Shown here: piece by piece, positions 1-6,408 of the stretch | Position numbering within the stretch: the stretch's first letter is position 1 | How the letters are laid out: each line of letters begins with the position of its first letter | Assembly (NCBI GenBank): GCA_007126835.1 | Contig: SLAO01000126.1 | Coordinates: forward strand, 1 to 12,783 | Length of the DNA stretch: 12,783 bases | Source of the DNA: Nitriliruptorales bacterium | GTDB taxonomy: Bacteria; Actinomycetota; Nitriliruptoria; Euzebyales; Egibacteraceae | Reading direction: 5' to 3' | Notes under the pieces: model-generated | Databases searched by the model: none | The model's input: the letters and a program-made list of their open reading frames with translations, nothing else | Told to the model about the DNA's origin: nothing | Made by a program: the position numbers and the translations under genes

Positions 1-1
1 C

Positions 2-607
2 GCACGGCTGGCGCTGGCGGTGGCCCACCGGATCGCCGACGGGGTGCGGGTGGACTGGGAGGACCTGGTGGCTCTCGCAACGGACGCCGGCGCGCACAGC
101 GACGCCGGCGATGACCCGCAGGCACGCGCCGAGCGGGTCGCGGCGCTGGCCGAGCGCACCGACGACGGGTCCATCGTCGGCATCCACGGCCTGAGCGTCG
201 AGCCCACGGCGTACACCCTGACGCTGCCCGGAGGCCGGCGTGGCACCTGGTGCGCGCTGGACACCGTGTTCCTGCCGCCGCTGCTGGGCCAGGAGGCGAC
301 TGTCGCCGGTCATTGCGCGGTCACCAAGGCGCCGGTGTCGCTGTCGGTGGCCGCCGACGGGCGCCTGCACGCCGCCGAGCCGGCCACGCTGGTGCTGACC
401 GTTCCCGTCCCGGACCCGGCCGCGCCCCCGCGCACGCACGACGAGTTACGGGCGACGTTCTGCGCCCGCAGCCGGTTCGCCGTCGACGCCGCCACGGCGA
501 CCGGGCTGGTCGGCGGGACCGCAACGGTCGAGGTCCTCGACCTCGACGCCGCACAGCGGGTCGGGCGAGGCATCGCCGAAGGCCTCCGCGCCCGCGCTGG
601 GGCGTAG
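2..607 (+). CDS. merB: Organomercurial (alkylmercury) lyase MerB family, 5' end outside window
   Basis: MerB enzymes cleave the carbon-mercury bond of organomercurials in the cytoplasm, giving Hg(II) that is normally passed to mercuric reductase. Numbering from the GTG at 20, the core motif WCALDT gives Cys78 and Asp81, Cys99 lies in GHCAVTKAPVSL, and Cys148 lies in TFCARSRFA. By eye these match Cys96, Asp99, Cys117 and Cys159 of the R831b/Tn21-type enzyme, so all key residues are present. The second Cys of the family's FCC motif is Ala here. The frame is open to the window edge and Cys78 sits about 18 residues earlier than in full-length MerB, so the GTG at 20 is probably internal and the N-terminal helix-turn-helix-like part lies upstream. 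The TAG stop is 8 bp from the stop of the convergent membrane protein. No merA, merR or transporter is visible here. Confidence 0.85.
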   Translation, partial: ARLALAVAHRIADGVRVDWEDLVALATDAGAHSDAGDDPQARAERVAALAERTDDGSIVGIHGLSVEPTAYTLTLPGGRRGTWCALDTVFLPPLLGQEATVAGHCAVTKAPVSLSVAADGRLHAAEPATLVLTVPVPDPAAPPRTHDELRATFCARSRFAVDAATATGLVGGTATVEVLDLDAAQRVGRGIAEGLRARAGA

Positions 608-615
608 GCTTCGCG

Positions 616-1134
616 TCAGGAGGCCGCCTGCAGCACTGCGGCGGCAAGCAGCAGCAGCAACGGCGCCGACAGCGCCAACCGTCGGCCCAGGTCCAAGCGA
701 CGCTGTGCCAGGCGCCGTATGGCTGCGCCGGCGACCGCCGCCCCCGCGCCCAGCAGGCCCACGGCAGCGGGCGCGGCGCCGGCAGCCGCGCCGATCACAC
801 CGCCGAGCAACAGGCCCAGCGCTGCGTACAGCGGGTAGCGGGCCCGCACGGCGATCGTTTCGCGGGCCCGTGCCAGCAGCGCCTCGATGCCGATCGCCAG
901 CGGGATCCCGAGCGGGTAGGCCACGCCCGCAGCCAGCGCCGCGGCCAGTGCCAGGACCGCGGGGATCGTCGCGGCCTCGGTCGGCGATATCCCACCGCGC
1001 TCGGCGGTTGCCCCGGCGATGACCAGCAGCACCCAGACCGCCACGGCCACGACGACCGCGAGGATCGCCCCGGCCGCGCCGGCGAGCCAGGGGACGAAGC
1101 GCGCGGCGCGCTGCTGCGTGCTGGGTCTCGACAC
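616..1134 (-). CDS. Small integral membrane protein, function unknown
   Basis: The 172-residue product is Ala/Leu/Val/Gly-rich, with about four hydrophobic stretches at residues 14-42, 54-87, 100-139 and 153-170. They are separated by short Arg-rich segments (residues 88-98 and 140-152), as expected of a polytopic membrane protein. I do not recognise the family. The start is GTG with a good Shine-Dalgarno (GGAGG, 1139-1143) four bases upstream, which supports this reading over the long opposite-strand frame across the same DNA. It is transcribed in the same direction as the dodecin gene upstream of it, 119 bp away with a hairpin between them, and it converges with merB. Confidence 0.7.
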   Translation of the reverse strand: MSRPSTQQRAARFVPWLAGAAGAILAVVVAVAVWVLLVIAGATAERGGISPTEAATIPAVLALAAALAAGVAYPLGIPLAIGIEALLARARETIAVRARYPLYAALGLLLGGVIGAAAGAAPAAVGLLGAGAAVAGAAIRRLAQRRLDLGRRLALSAPLLLLLAAAVLQAAS

Positions 1135-1138
1135 GTTG

Positions 1139-1143
1139 CCTCC
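1139..1143 (-). promoter_or_regulatory. Ribosome binding site of the 616-1134 membrane protein
   Basis: GGAGG on the minus strand, four bases before the GTG at 1132-1134. It fixes the start of the gene and helps show the minus-strand frame is the real one. Confidence 0.65.
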
Positions 1144-1224
1144 GCCTGATCGACCGCGCCCATCATTGCGCGCAGGCGGTGGCCGACCAACGCGACGGCA
1201 GCGTCACCCAGCCGGCGCCGGTAT

Positions 1225-1248
1225 GCCGCGGCCGCTTCAGACCGCGGC
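1225..1248 (-). terminator. GC-rich hairpin downstream of the dodecin gene
   Basis: A 7-bp perfect stem (GCCGCGG at 1225-1231, CCGCGGC at 1242-1248) with a 10-base loop begins six bases after the dodecin stop codon. There is no T-run, so it would be a U-less terminator of the kind proposed for high-GC actinobacteria, or an RNA-stabilising hairpin. A separate 10-bp palindrome, CCGGCGCCGG (1212-1221), lies beside it. Confidence 0.4.
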
Positions 1249-1253
1249 GCGCC

Positions 1254-1472
1254 TCACTCGTTGTCGTGGTACTTGAACGAGACCTTCACCTTGGCCCGAA
1301 AGGCGGTGACGCCGCCGTCCTCCAGGACCATGTCCAGCTCGCTGATCTCTGCCACCCGCAGGTCGCGCAAGCTCTTGCTGGCCCGCTCCACGGCCGCCGA
1401 TGCGGCGCGCTCCCATGACTCGGTGCTCGTCCCGACGAGCTCGACGACCTTGTAAACGCTCTCGACCACCAT
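1254..1472 (-). CDS. Dodecin family protein, calcium-dodecin (SecE2/Rv0379) type
   Basis: Dodecins are about 70-residue proteins that form hollow dodecamers; the classical type stores flavins. This 72-residue product has the family pattern VYKVVELVGTS at the N-terminus, a helix with SWERAASAAVERA, then the strand pair ending KVKVSFKY. Classical flavin dodecins have Trp in the 'DWFEV' strand and Gln in the 'xxQVxxxVGF' strand. Here these positions read LRVAEIS and AFRAKVKVSF, so both flavin-sandwich residues are missing. The sequence closely resembles mycobacterial Rv0379 (annotated SecE2, described as a calcium dodecin). A calcium- or ligand-binding role is therefore more likely than flavin storage; that is inference from resemblance. 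The ATG follows AAGGAGG by only two bases, so the next codon (GTG, 1467-1469) may be the true start. It lies 135 bp after the PGA operon on the same strand. Confidence 0.9.
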   Translation of the reverse strand: MVVESVYKVVELVGTSTESWERAASAAVERASKSLRDLRVAEISELDMVLEDGGVTAFRAKVKVSFKYHDNE

Positions 1473-1474
1473 GT

Positions 1475-1481
1475 CCTCCTT
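1475..1481 (-). promoter_or_regulatory. Strong Shine-Dalgarno of the dodecin gene
   Basis: AAGGAGG on the minus strand ends two bases before the ATG (1470-1472) and five before the next codon, GTG (1467-1469). The spacing favours the GTG, which would shorten the protein by one residue. Confidence 0.65.
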
Positions 1482-1505
1482 CCCCGCACTCCGTTGGTGC
1501 CCGGG

Positions 1506-1521
1506 GGGCAGGTACCTACCC
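1506..1521. promoter_or_regulatory. Near-perfect 16-bp palindrome upstream of dodecin
   Basis: GGGCAGGTACCTACCC differs from its own reverse complement at only one symmetric pair. It starts about 25 bp upstream of the dodecin Shine-Dalgarno, in the gap after the PGA operon. With no loop it looks more like a protein-binding dyad (operator) than a terminator. The regulator is unknown and no confident -10/-35 pair was found beside it. Confidence 0.3.
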
Positions 1522-1556
1522 GGCTGTCACGCTGGCGACGCACGCTGGTGACCGCC

Positions 1557-1582
1557 GACCGCACGTGGGGGCCACGACGGTC
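1557..1582 (-). terminator. Hairpin after the PGA operon
   Basis: About 25 bases after the stop of the membrane-anchored transpeptidase gene the DNA can fold as GACC/GGTC (1557-1560, 1579-1582) and CGTGG/CCACG (1564-1568, 1572-1576), with a small internal loop and a three-base apical loop. There is no T-run. It is a candidate transcription end or attenuator between the PGA operon and dodecin. Confidence 0.35.
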
Positions 1583-1607
1583 AGCGGCCGGCGCGGTCGC
1601 TTCCCGC

Positions 1608-3386
1608 TCACGGCTGATCCACGCGCCAGTCACCGCTGCGACGCTCGTCGGCGATGCCCGACAGCTCACCGGTCTCGGGGTCGTGCAGCAGGGCCTGGAT
1701 GGCCCCGTAGTACTCGGTCAGCGGGATGTCGTCGACCACCTCGTAGCCCCAGCTGACGAGGTCGTTGGCGGCGGCCGCATCGGGTGACTCCTCGAACTGC
1801 AGCTCCCGGCCTTCGAGGTGGACCCGGGGAGCCGTGGTGGCGTCCTCGATTGACTCGCCGTGGACGCCCCAGCGCAACAGCACCTGCGCCGTGATCGTGG
1901 GGATCCGCCGTCCCCCGGGCGAGCCGAGCCCGAGCACCGGCTGGTCGTCGGAGGCGACGATCGTCGGGGTGATGAAGCTGCGCGGCCGCTTGCCGGGAGC
2001 GGGGTAGTTGACCGATTCGGGGTCGCGCGAGAAGTTCTTGAGCTGGTCGTTCATGAAAAAGCCGGAGATCGGAAGGCCCGACCCGAAGAAGTTGCTGAGG
2101 GTGTTGGTCGTCGAGACCATCGTCCCGGTCGGGTCGACCGTCACGATGTGGGTGGTGTCGGTCTCCGGCGACGTCGAAGCGCTCTCGTCGTCGACCGGCA
2201 CGAAGCCGTCGTCGGGGATCGTGCCGGCCTGGTCCGCGGCGTAGTCGGGGGACAGCAGCTCCTCGAGCGGCACGTCCTCGACCACCGGGTCGGTGATGAA
2301 GTTGGTGCGGTCGGCGTACGCGATGCGAAACGCCTGCGCGAACAGGTGGGTGTGCTCGGCGCTGCCGGGCTCGAGGTCGGCGATGCCACCGGCCTCGGCG
2401 ATCTGCAGGTGCTCGACCAGCGTCGGCCCCGACACCGGGGGTCCCCCCGACAGCACCTCGTAGTCGCCGAGCTCGCCAGTGGCCACCGGTGTCTCCACGA
2501 CCTCGTAGGCCTCGAGGTCTTCGAGGTCGAGCCCGCCGACCGCTTCGGCGATGGCCTGTCCGAGCTCGCCGCTGTGCATCACGGCGGGGCCCTCGTCGCG
2601 CACCATCCGCAAGGCGTCGGCGTGCTCGGGCTGGACCAGGACGTCGCCGGGCTGCAGCGGCTGCCCGTCGGGGAAGTAGCGGGGCAGCTGGTTGATCGGC
2701 AGCCGGTGGGCGGCGCCTTCGAGGCGCTCGGCGAGGCCGGCGTCGACCTCGAAGCCGTCCTCGGCAAGCTCGATCGCGGGGGTGATCAAGCTGGCCAGGT
2801 CCGCGGTGCCGTGCTCGGCGTGGACGTGTGCCAGGCCCGCGGCGAACCCGGGGACGCCGATCTCCGATGCCGGGATCTCGCCGCTTTGGGGTGCGATCTC
2901 GCGGTAGTCGTAGGACGTGGGCGCCTCGCCGGGCGGGTGGACCAGCATCGCGCCACCGCCGCCGAGCCCCGACCCGAAGGGCTCGACGACCGACAGCGCG
3001 TAGGACACCGCCACCGCGGCGTCGACGGCGTTGCCGCCGGCGTCGAGCACGGCCATGCCCACGTCGACCGCGAGCGGGTGACTGGCGGTCACGCCGTAGC
3101 TGCCGTCCGCGTCGGCCACCGCGTCGGGGTCACCGCCCGGTTCGATCTCCGGGCCCGCACCGGCGGTGTCGGTTGAGGCCGCGCCCCCGTCGTCCGGGTC
3201 GGCTTCGGCCTCGGCGTCGTCGGCTCCGGCGTCGGCGTCGTCGGCGTCGTCGATGGTGGCCACGTCCTGGTCGAGCAGCTCGGCGCGCTCCTCGGCCGCC
3301 CGGGGACGTTCGTAGATCGCCACGCCGGCCAGGCCCACCGTGACGATGACGGCCAGCACCACGTTGAGCCACCGGTTGGTCATCAT
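1608..3386 (-). CDS. ggt: Gamma-glutamyltranspeptidase/CapD-like enzyme, membrane-anchored
   Basis: This N-terminal-nucleophile enzyme (592 aa) should self-cleave before Thr411 of TTHIVTVD into large and small subunits and act on gamma-glutamyl bonds outside the cell. Residues 7-24 form one hydrophobic anchor. Residues 30-95 are a very acidic Ala/Asp/Glu linker and the GGT domain fills 96-592. Visible family motifs are GGNAVDAA (117-124), EPFGSGLGGGG (135-145), the substrate Arg162 in YREIAP, YADR (357-360), Q448, and GSPGG (488-492). The E. coli Asp433 position is Asn451, and the loop before GKRP is as short as in lid-less Bacillus GGT. Its ATG overlaps the pgsA stop (ATGA, 3383-3386), so it is the last gene of the pgsBCA operon, where B. 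anthracis has capD. A role in anchoring or cutting poly-gamma-glutamate is inferred from this context; a glutathione-degrading role cannot be excluded. Confidence 0.92.
   Translation of the reverse strand: MMTNRWLNVVLAVIVTVGLAGVAIYERPRAAEERAELLDQDVATIDDADDADAGADDAEAEADPDDGGAASTDTAGAGPEIEPGGDPDAVADADGSYGVTASHPLAVDVGMAVLDAGGNAVDAAVAVSYALSVVEPFGSGLGGGGAMLVHPPGEAPTSYDYREIAPQSGEIPASEIGVPGFAAGLAHVHAEHGTADLASLITPAIELAEDGFEVDAGLAERLEGAAHRLPINQLPRYFPDGQPLQPGDVLVQPEHADALRMVRDEGPAVMHSGELGQAIAEAVGGLDLEDLEAYEVVETPVATGELGDYEVLSGGPPVSGPTLVEHLQIAEAGGIADLEPGSAEHTHLFAQAFRIAYADRTNFITDPVVEDVPLEELLSPDYAADQAGTIPDDGFVPVDDESASTSPETDTTHIVTVDPTGTMVSTTNTLSNFFGSGLPISGFFMNDQLKNFSRDPESVNYPAPGKRPRSFITPTIVASDDQPVLGLGSPGGRRIPTITAQVLLRWGVHGESIEDATTAPRVHLEGRELQFEESPDAAAANDLVSWGYEVVDDIPLTEYYGAIQALLHDPETGELSGIADERRSGDWRVDQP
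3201..3253 (-). repeat. Low-complexity GTC/GGC-rich stretch encoding an acidic linker
   Basis: The + strand shows repeated GTCGTCGGC/GGCGTC units; read on the minus strand they encode the Asp/Ala/Glu-rich linker (about residues 45-62) between membrane anchor and catalytic domain. Such repeats can change length by slippage without breaking frame. They also create spurious poly-Arg frames on the other strand. Confidence 0.5.
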
Positions 3387-4573
3387 CGTGCCACCTCCGC
3401 GCGCTCGAGCACGTGGCGGTGGTCGACCTCGGTGACCAGACGGGAGCCCTCCCGGCGCCAGTCGAGACCCTCGCCGGCCAGCTGCTGGTGGATGCGCGTG
3501 CGGCGGTAGACGGAGTCCAGGCCGTCGAGGGGCGTCGGTGTGGCCTCGCGGATGAACATCGGCTCGAGGGCGATTGTGGCGGTGCCGTCCTCGGCCAGGG
3601 TGTAGCGCGCCACCGCGGTCTCGCGGGTGCGCGACCAGCCCTGGTCGAACACGAAGTTGCCGAGGCTGTAGAACACGACCGTGTCGTCGATGCGCTCGAC
3701 GGGCATCAGCACGTGGGGATGGTGGCCCACCACGATGTCGGCTCCGGCTTCGGCCGCGGCGACGGCGAGGTCGCGCTGGGTGCCTGTCGGCGAGAAGTCG
3801 TACTCGCGGCCCCAGTGGAACTGTGCGATGACGAGGTCGGAGTTCGCGGCGGCCTGTTCCACCAGGGGGATGACCCTGCCGGGGTCGGCGTCTAGGACCC
3901 CGCCTTGGAACGCGCGGGCGATGAAGCCTTCAACGAAGGCGTCGGTGAACGACAGCGTGGCCACGGTGAGCTCGCCGAGGTCCTGATACAGCACCGACGA
4001 GGCCTGCTCGATGTCCATCCCGGCGCCCACGTGGTCCATCCCGGCGGCCTCGACCGCCTCGATCGTGTCGCCGAGGCCGGGCAGGCCGTGGTCCATGGTG
4101 TGGTTGTTGGCCAGCGTCAGCGTGGTGAAGCCCACGTCGGCCAGGGCGTCGAGCGGGCGGGCGTCGCTTTTCAGGTGGATCAGCTTGCCGGCCTCGGGCA
4201 GGTCCGCGCGGTCGCTGACGACTTGCTCGAGGTTGGCGCTGACGTAGTCCGCGTCGAGGTGCGGTGCGGCGGGCTCGAGCAGGGCGCGGTAGCCCTCGCG
4301 CTCGGCCACGGCCTCCACGTGGCGCCCGAACATGACGTCGCCGACCATGGCGGCGCTGAACACGCCCTGATCGGCGTTGGCCGTCGCGAGGGTTGTGGCG
4401 TCCGCTGCGGTCTGATCGTCGACCCGTGGCAGCGCGAGCACGAGCACCGCGCAGATCGCCGCGCCGAGGGCGGCGTCGCGGGCGGCGTGGCGTCGTTGAC
4501 GTCGCAGCGCGCGCTGCAGGCGGCCACGCAGGGGCAGCGGGTCCGCTCGGTGGCGGCTCGTGCGGGCTGGCAT
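3383..4573 (-). CDS. pgsA: Poly-gamma-glutamate synthesis protein PgsA/CapA
   Basis: PgsA/CapA is the membrane-tethered, metallophosphatase-like subunit of the PGA synthase, needed for synthesis and export. The 396-residue product has an Arg-rich cytoplasmic start, one membrane segment (about 33-50) and an extracellular CapA domain. Motifs are GDVMFGR (78-84), NLE (114-116), NNHTMDHG (156-163), QFHWGREYD (251-259), GHHPH (283-287) and SLGNFVFD (303-310); the Asp, Asn and His residues match the metal-binding set of the calcineurin-like fold. The length is close to Bacillus PgsA. It begins three bases after the pgsC stop with no clear Shine-Dalgarno, pointing to translational coupling, and its TGA overlaps the ATG of the downstream transpeptidase. 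Confidence 0.93.
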   Translation of the reverse strand: MPARTSRHRADPLPLRGRLQRALRRQRRHAARDAALGAAICAVLVLALPRVDDQTAADATTLATANADQGVFSAAMVGDVMFGRHVEAVAEREGYRALLEPAAPHLDADYVSANLEQVVSDRADLPEAGKLIHLKSDARPLDALADVGFTTLTLANNHTMDHGLPGLGDTIEAVEAAGMDHVGAGMDIEQASSVLYQDLGELTVATLSFTDAFVEGFIARAFQGGVLDADPGRVIPLVEQAAANSDLVIAQFHWGREYDFSPTGTQRDLAVAAAEAGADIVVGHHPHVLMPVERIDDTVVFYSLGNFVFDQGWSRTRETAVARYTLAEDGTATIALEPMFIREATPTPLDGLDSVYRRTRIHQQLAGEGLDWRREGSRLVTEVDHRHVLERAEVAR

Positions 4574-4576
4574 CGG

Positions 4577-5032
4577 CTAGGACACCAACAAGCCGACGCC
4601 GAAGACGATCAGGAACGTCATCCCCGACAGCAGCAAGGTCGACAGCACCGTGTGGACGACGCCCTGGCGGTAGATCGTGTTCGCGATCAGGCCCGGCACG
4701 ATGACGCCGATGCCGCGGAACTCGTAGACCTCGAACGGCATCACCGGGTACAAGGCGTCGAAGACCAGCTTCAACGCCACCCCGATCACCATCATCGCGG
4801 CGAACCGGCGCCGGCCGTAGAGGATGACGAGCCGAGAGATGCCCCGGTCGACCACGAGGTAGGTCAAGAAGCTCAGCAGGAAGACCGCGCCGACGAACAC
4901 CACCTGGTCGAAGATCAGCGCGAGGTAGCCGGGCACGACCAGCCCGGCGGGGATCACACCGGTGCGTTCGGCGTAGATCAGGCTGAGCACCACCCCCACG
5001 ACCAGCGATGCGTACAGCTCAGTCCCGAACAT
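4577..5032 (-). CDS. pgsC: Poly-gamma-glutamate synthase membrane subunit PgsC/CapC
   Basis: PgsC/CapC is the small integral membrane partner of PgsB and is required for polymerisation and export. The 151-residue sequence can be aligned with Bacillus PgsC along its length: MFGTELYASL at the start, ERTGVIPAGLVVPGYLAL, ILYGRRRFAAM, EFRGIGVIVPGLIANTI and STLLLSGMTF. About four to five hydrophobic segments are visible, and the length is that of the family. The ATG lies inside the end of pgsB (14 bp overlap), preceded by a strong Shine-Dalgarno within pgsB. Presence of pgsB, pgsC and pgsA together makes a functional synthase likely. Confidence 0.96.
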   Translation of the reverse strand: MFGTELYASLVVGVVLSLIYAERTGVIPAGLVVPGYLALIFDQVVFVGAVFLLSFLTYLVVDRGISRLVILYGRRRFAAMMVIGVALKLVFDALYPVMPFEVYEFRGIGVIVPGLIANTIYRQGVVHTVLSTLLLSGMTFLIVFGVGLLVS

Positions 5033-6257
5033 CAGCCACTCCTCCCGGAGCTTGCGCGCCGACCGCGCGGCGCTCCATCTCCTCGACGATCTCCACCCCG
5101 CCCCCGTGGAGGTTGCCGACCCCCAGGACCACGCGTCCGGACAGGTCGGGCTCCAGCGCCGCGTGCACCTCGTCGGCGGACCGGTCGGTGCAGTCGACGA
5201 CCTTGCGCGTCGGGATCTGGCCGCTGCCGGCGGCCTGCAGCACCGGACCGGTCACCGAGCCGGTGACCACGAGCGTGTCGATCGGCAGGTGCGGCAGGAC
5301 GTCGACCGCGAACTGCCGTGTCCGCGCGACCCGGTCGCTGCGGCAGTTCATCACGACCACCAGTCCGTCGCGTGGATGGCCGAGCCCCGTCACGTGTTCC
5401 CACACCGCCAGCGTGGATGCGGGGTCGTTGGCCCCGAAGGCGTTGACGAAGACGGCCGGGTCGGTCGCGTCCCCCACCGCCAGCAGCCGGGTGGCAAGCG
5501 GGTCCACCGGCGCCGACAGCATCCCCTCGGTCGCGATGGTCTCGTCGATGCCCAGCGCACGGGCCAGCGCCAGGACCAGGGCGACGTGCTCGGCCATCAC
5601 GAGATGCTCGAAGCGGGTCAGCAGGGCCGGGTCGACCGCGTCGGGGTCGGCGATCTCGACGCGAGCACCCTGGCGGCGGGCGGCGCGTCGCAGCGTGCTC
5701 AGGTGCTCGCCGGGGGCGGCCACCAGGACGCCGCCGGCGGGGATGGTCCCGGCGAAGACGTCGGCGACGTCGGCCGTGGTGGGCCCCATCTCCTCGAGGT
5801 GGTCGGCCAGCACGTTCGTGATCACGACGACGTTGGCGGCCAGCAGGTCGGTGTGGAGCACCTGCTGGTACTCCGGGGTGATCGCCATGCACTCGAAGAC
5901 CAGCGCGTCGAGTTGCTCGCCAGATGCCTCCCGGAGCACGGTCAGCTGCTCGCCGATGTTTGGTCCCTCCGGGCGGCGGTGAAGCGGGTCCTGCGACCGG
6001 TCCCAGCCCCGGACCACCATCGGCTCGGCTCCCGTGGTCTTTCCCAGGGCCTTGAAGCCGCCGGCGGACAGCGCCCCGGTGGCCAGGCGCGTCACGGTGG
6101 ACTTGCCACGGCTGCCGTTGACCGCGATCCGGGTGGGCACGGCCAGCAAGCGCCGGTGGTGCCGGCGCCGCTCCACGATGCCTGCGATCAGCAGGACCGC
6201 CCCGGCGAGCAGGACGACCGCAAACACCAGGTCGTCGGACGTGCCGATGTCAGTCAC
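5019..6257 (-). CDS. pgsB: Poly-gamma-glutamate synthase ATP-dependent ligase PgsB/CapB
   Basis: PgsB/CapB activates the gamma-carboxyl of glutamate with ATP and forms the gamma-amide bond; it belongs to the Mur ligase-like amide ligases. The 412-residue product has an N-terminal membrane segment (about 10-28) followed by a basic stretch. It has a P-loop NGSRGKST (47-54), GKTTGAEP (72-79), GPNIGEQ (98-104), FECMAITPEYQ (121-131), NVLADHLEEMGPT (148-160), FGANDPAST (274-282), MNCRSDR (303-309) and VGNLHGGG (380-387). All match the Bacillus protein in order and spacing. The start is GTG at 6255-6257 with a weak ribosome site (GGA eight to ten bases upstream). It opens the pgsB-C-A-ggt operon, 151 bp after the lipoprotein transpeptidase gene. 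Confidence 0.96.
   Translation of the reverse strand: MTDIGTSDDLVFAVVLLAGAVLLIAGIVERRRHHRRLLAVPTRIAVNGSRGKSTVTRLATGALSAGGFKALGKTTGAEPMVVRGWDRSQDPLHRRPEGPNIGEQLTVLREASGEQLDALVFECMAITPEYQQVLHTDLLAANVVVITNVLADHLEEMGPTTADVADVFAGTIPAGGVLVAAPGEHLSTLRRAARRQGARVEIADPDAVDPALLTRFEHLVMAEHVALVLALARALGIDETIATEGMLSAPVDPLATRLLAVGDATDPAVFVNAFGANDPASTLAVWEHVTGLGHPRDGLVVVMNCRSDRVARTRQFAVDVLPHLPIDTLVVTGSVTGPVLQAAGSGQIPTRKVVDCTDRSADEVHAALEPDLSGRVVLGVGNLHGGGVEIVEEMERRAVGAQAPGGVADVRD
5039..5046 (-). promoter_or_regulatory. Shine-Dalgarno of pgsC inside pgsB
   Basis: GGGAGGAG on the minus strand, six bases before the pgsC ATG and within the last codons of pgsB. It gives pgsC its own strong initiation signal despite the 14-bp overlap. 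Confidence 0.7.
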
Positions 6258-6408
6258 CTCGCTGTCCGTGCGTCGTCGGTCCCGGCGTGGCCGACGTAGG
6301 CGTGGGCTCGAGCGCGCCGCTCATGCACATCGCCCACTCCCGAAAGCGCTACCCGCTCAGCGAACGATAGAACCAGCCGACGTCTTCGCGCATCTCCCCA
6401 TATTGCGG
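6258..6408 (-). other. Gap before pgsB, possible internal promoter region
   Basis: These 151 bp separate the lipoprotein transpeptidase stop from the pgsB GTG. The stretch is less GC-rich than the genes around it (for example 6361-6405), as expected if a promoter lies there. Only scattered -10-like hexamers are seen on the minus strand (TATCGT at 6364-6369) without a good -35, and no terminator-like hairpin is obvious. Whether the five minus-strand genes form one transcript or two is undecided from sequence. Confidence 0.3.

Noticed and set aside
1473..1607. A PgsE/CapE small protein after the operon-borne transpeptidase
   Set aside because: No short frame with a start and ribosome site fits before the dodecin gene; the gap holds a hairpin and a palindrome instead.
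1860..3176. Long plus-strand frame (438 codons) opposite the membrane-anchored transpeptidase, with a stretch resembling the antisense frame at 6478-8247
   Set aside because: The resemblance only reflects that the two sense genes are paralogs; there is no independent coding evidence.
2828..3343. Arg-rich plus-strand frame suggesting a nucleic-acid-binding protein
   Set aside because: The poly-Arg arises from reading the acidic-linker repeats in a different frame on the opposite strand.
3905..5266. Plus-strand frame (453 codons) across pgsA, pgsC and pgsB
   Set aside because: It spans three well-supported genes on the other strand and is His/Arg/Gln-rich low-complexity sequence with no family match.
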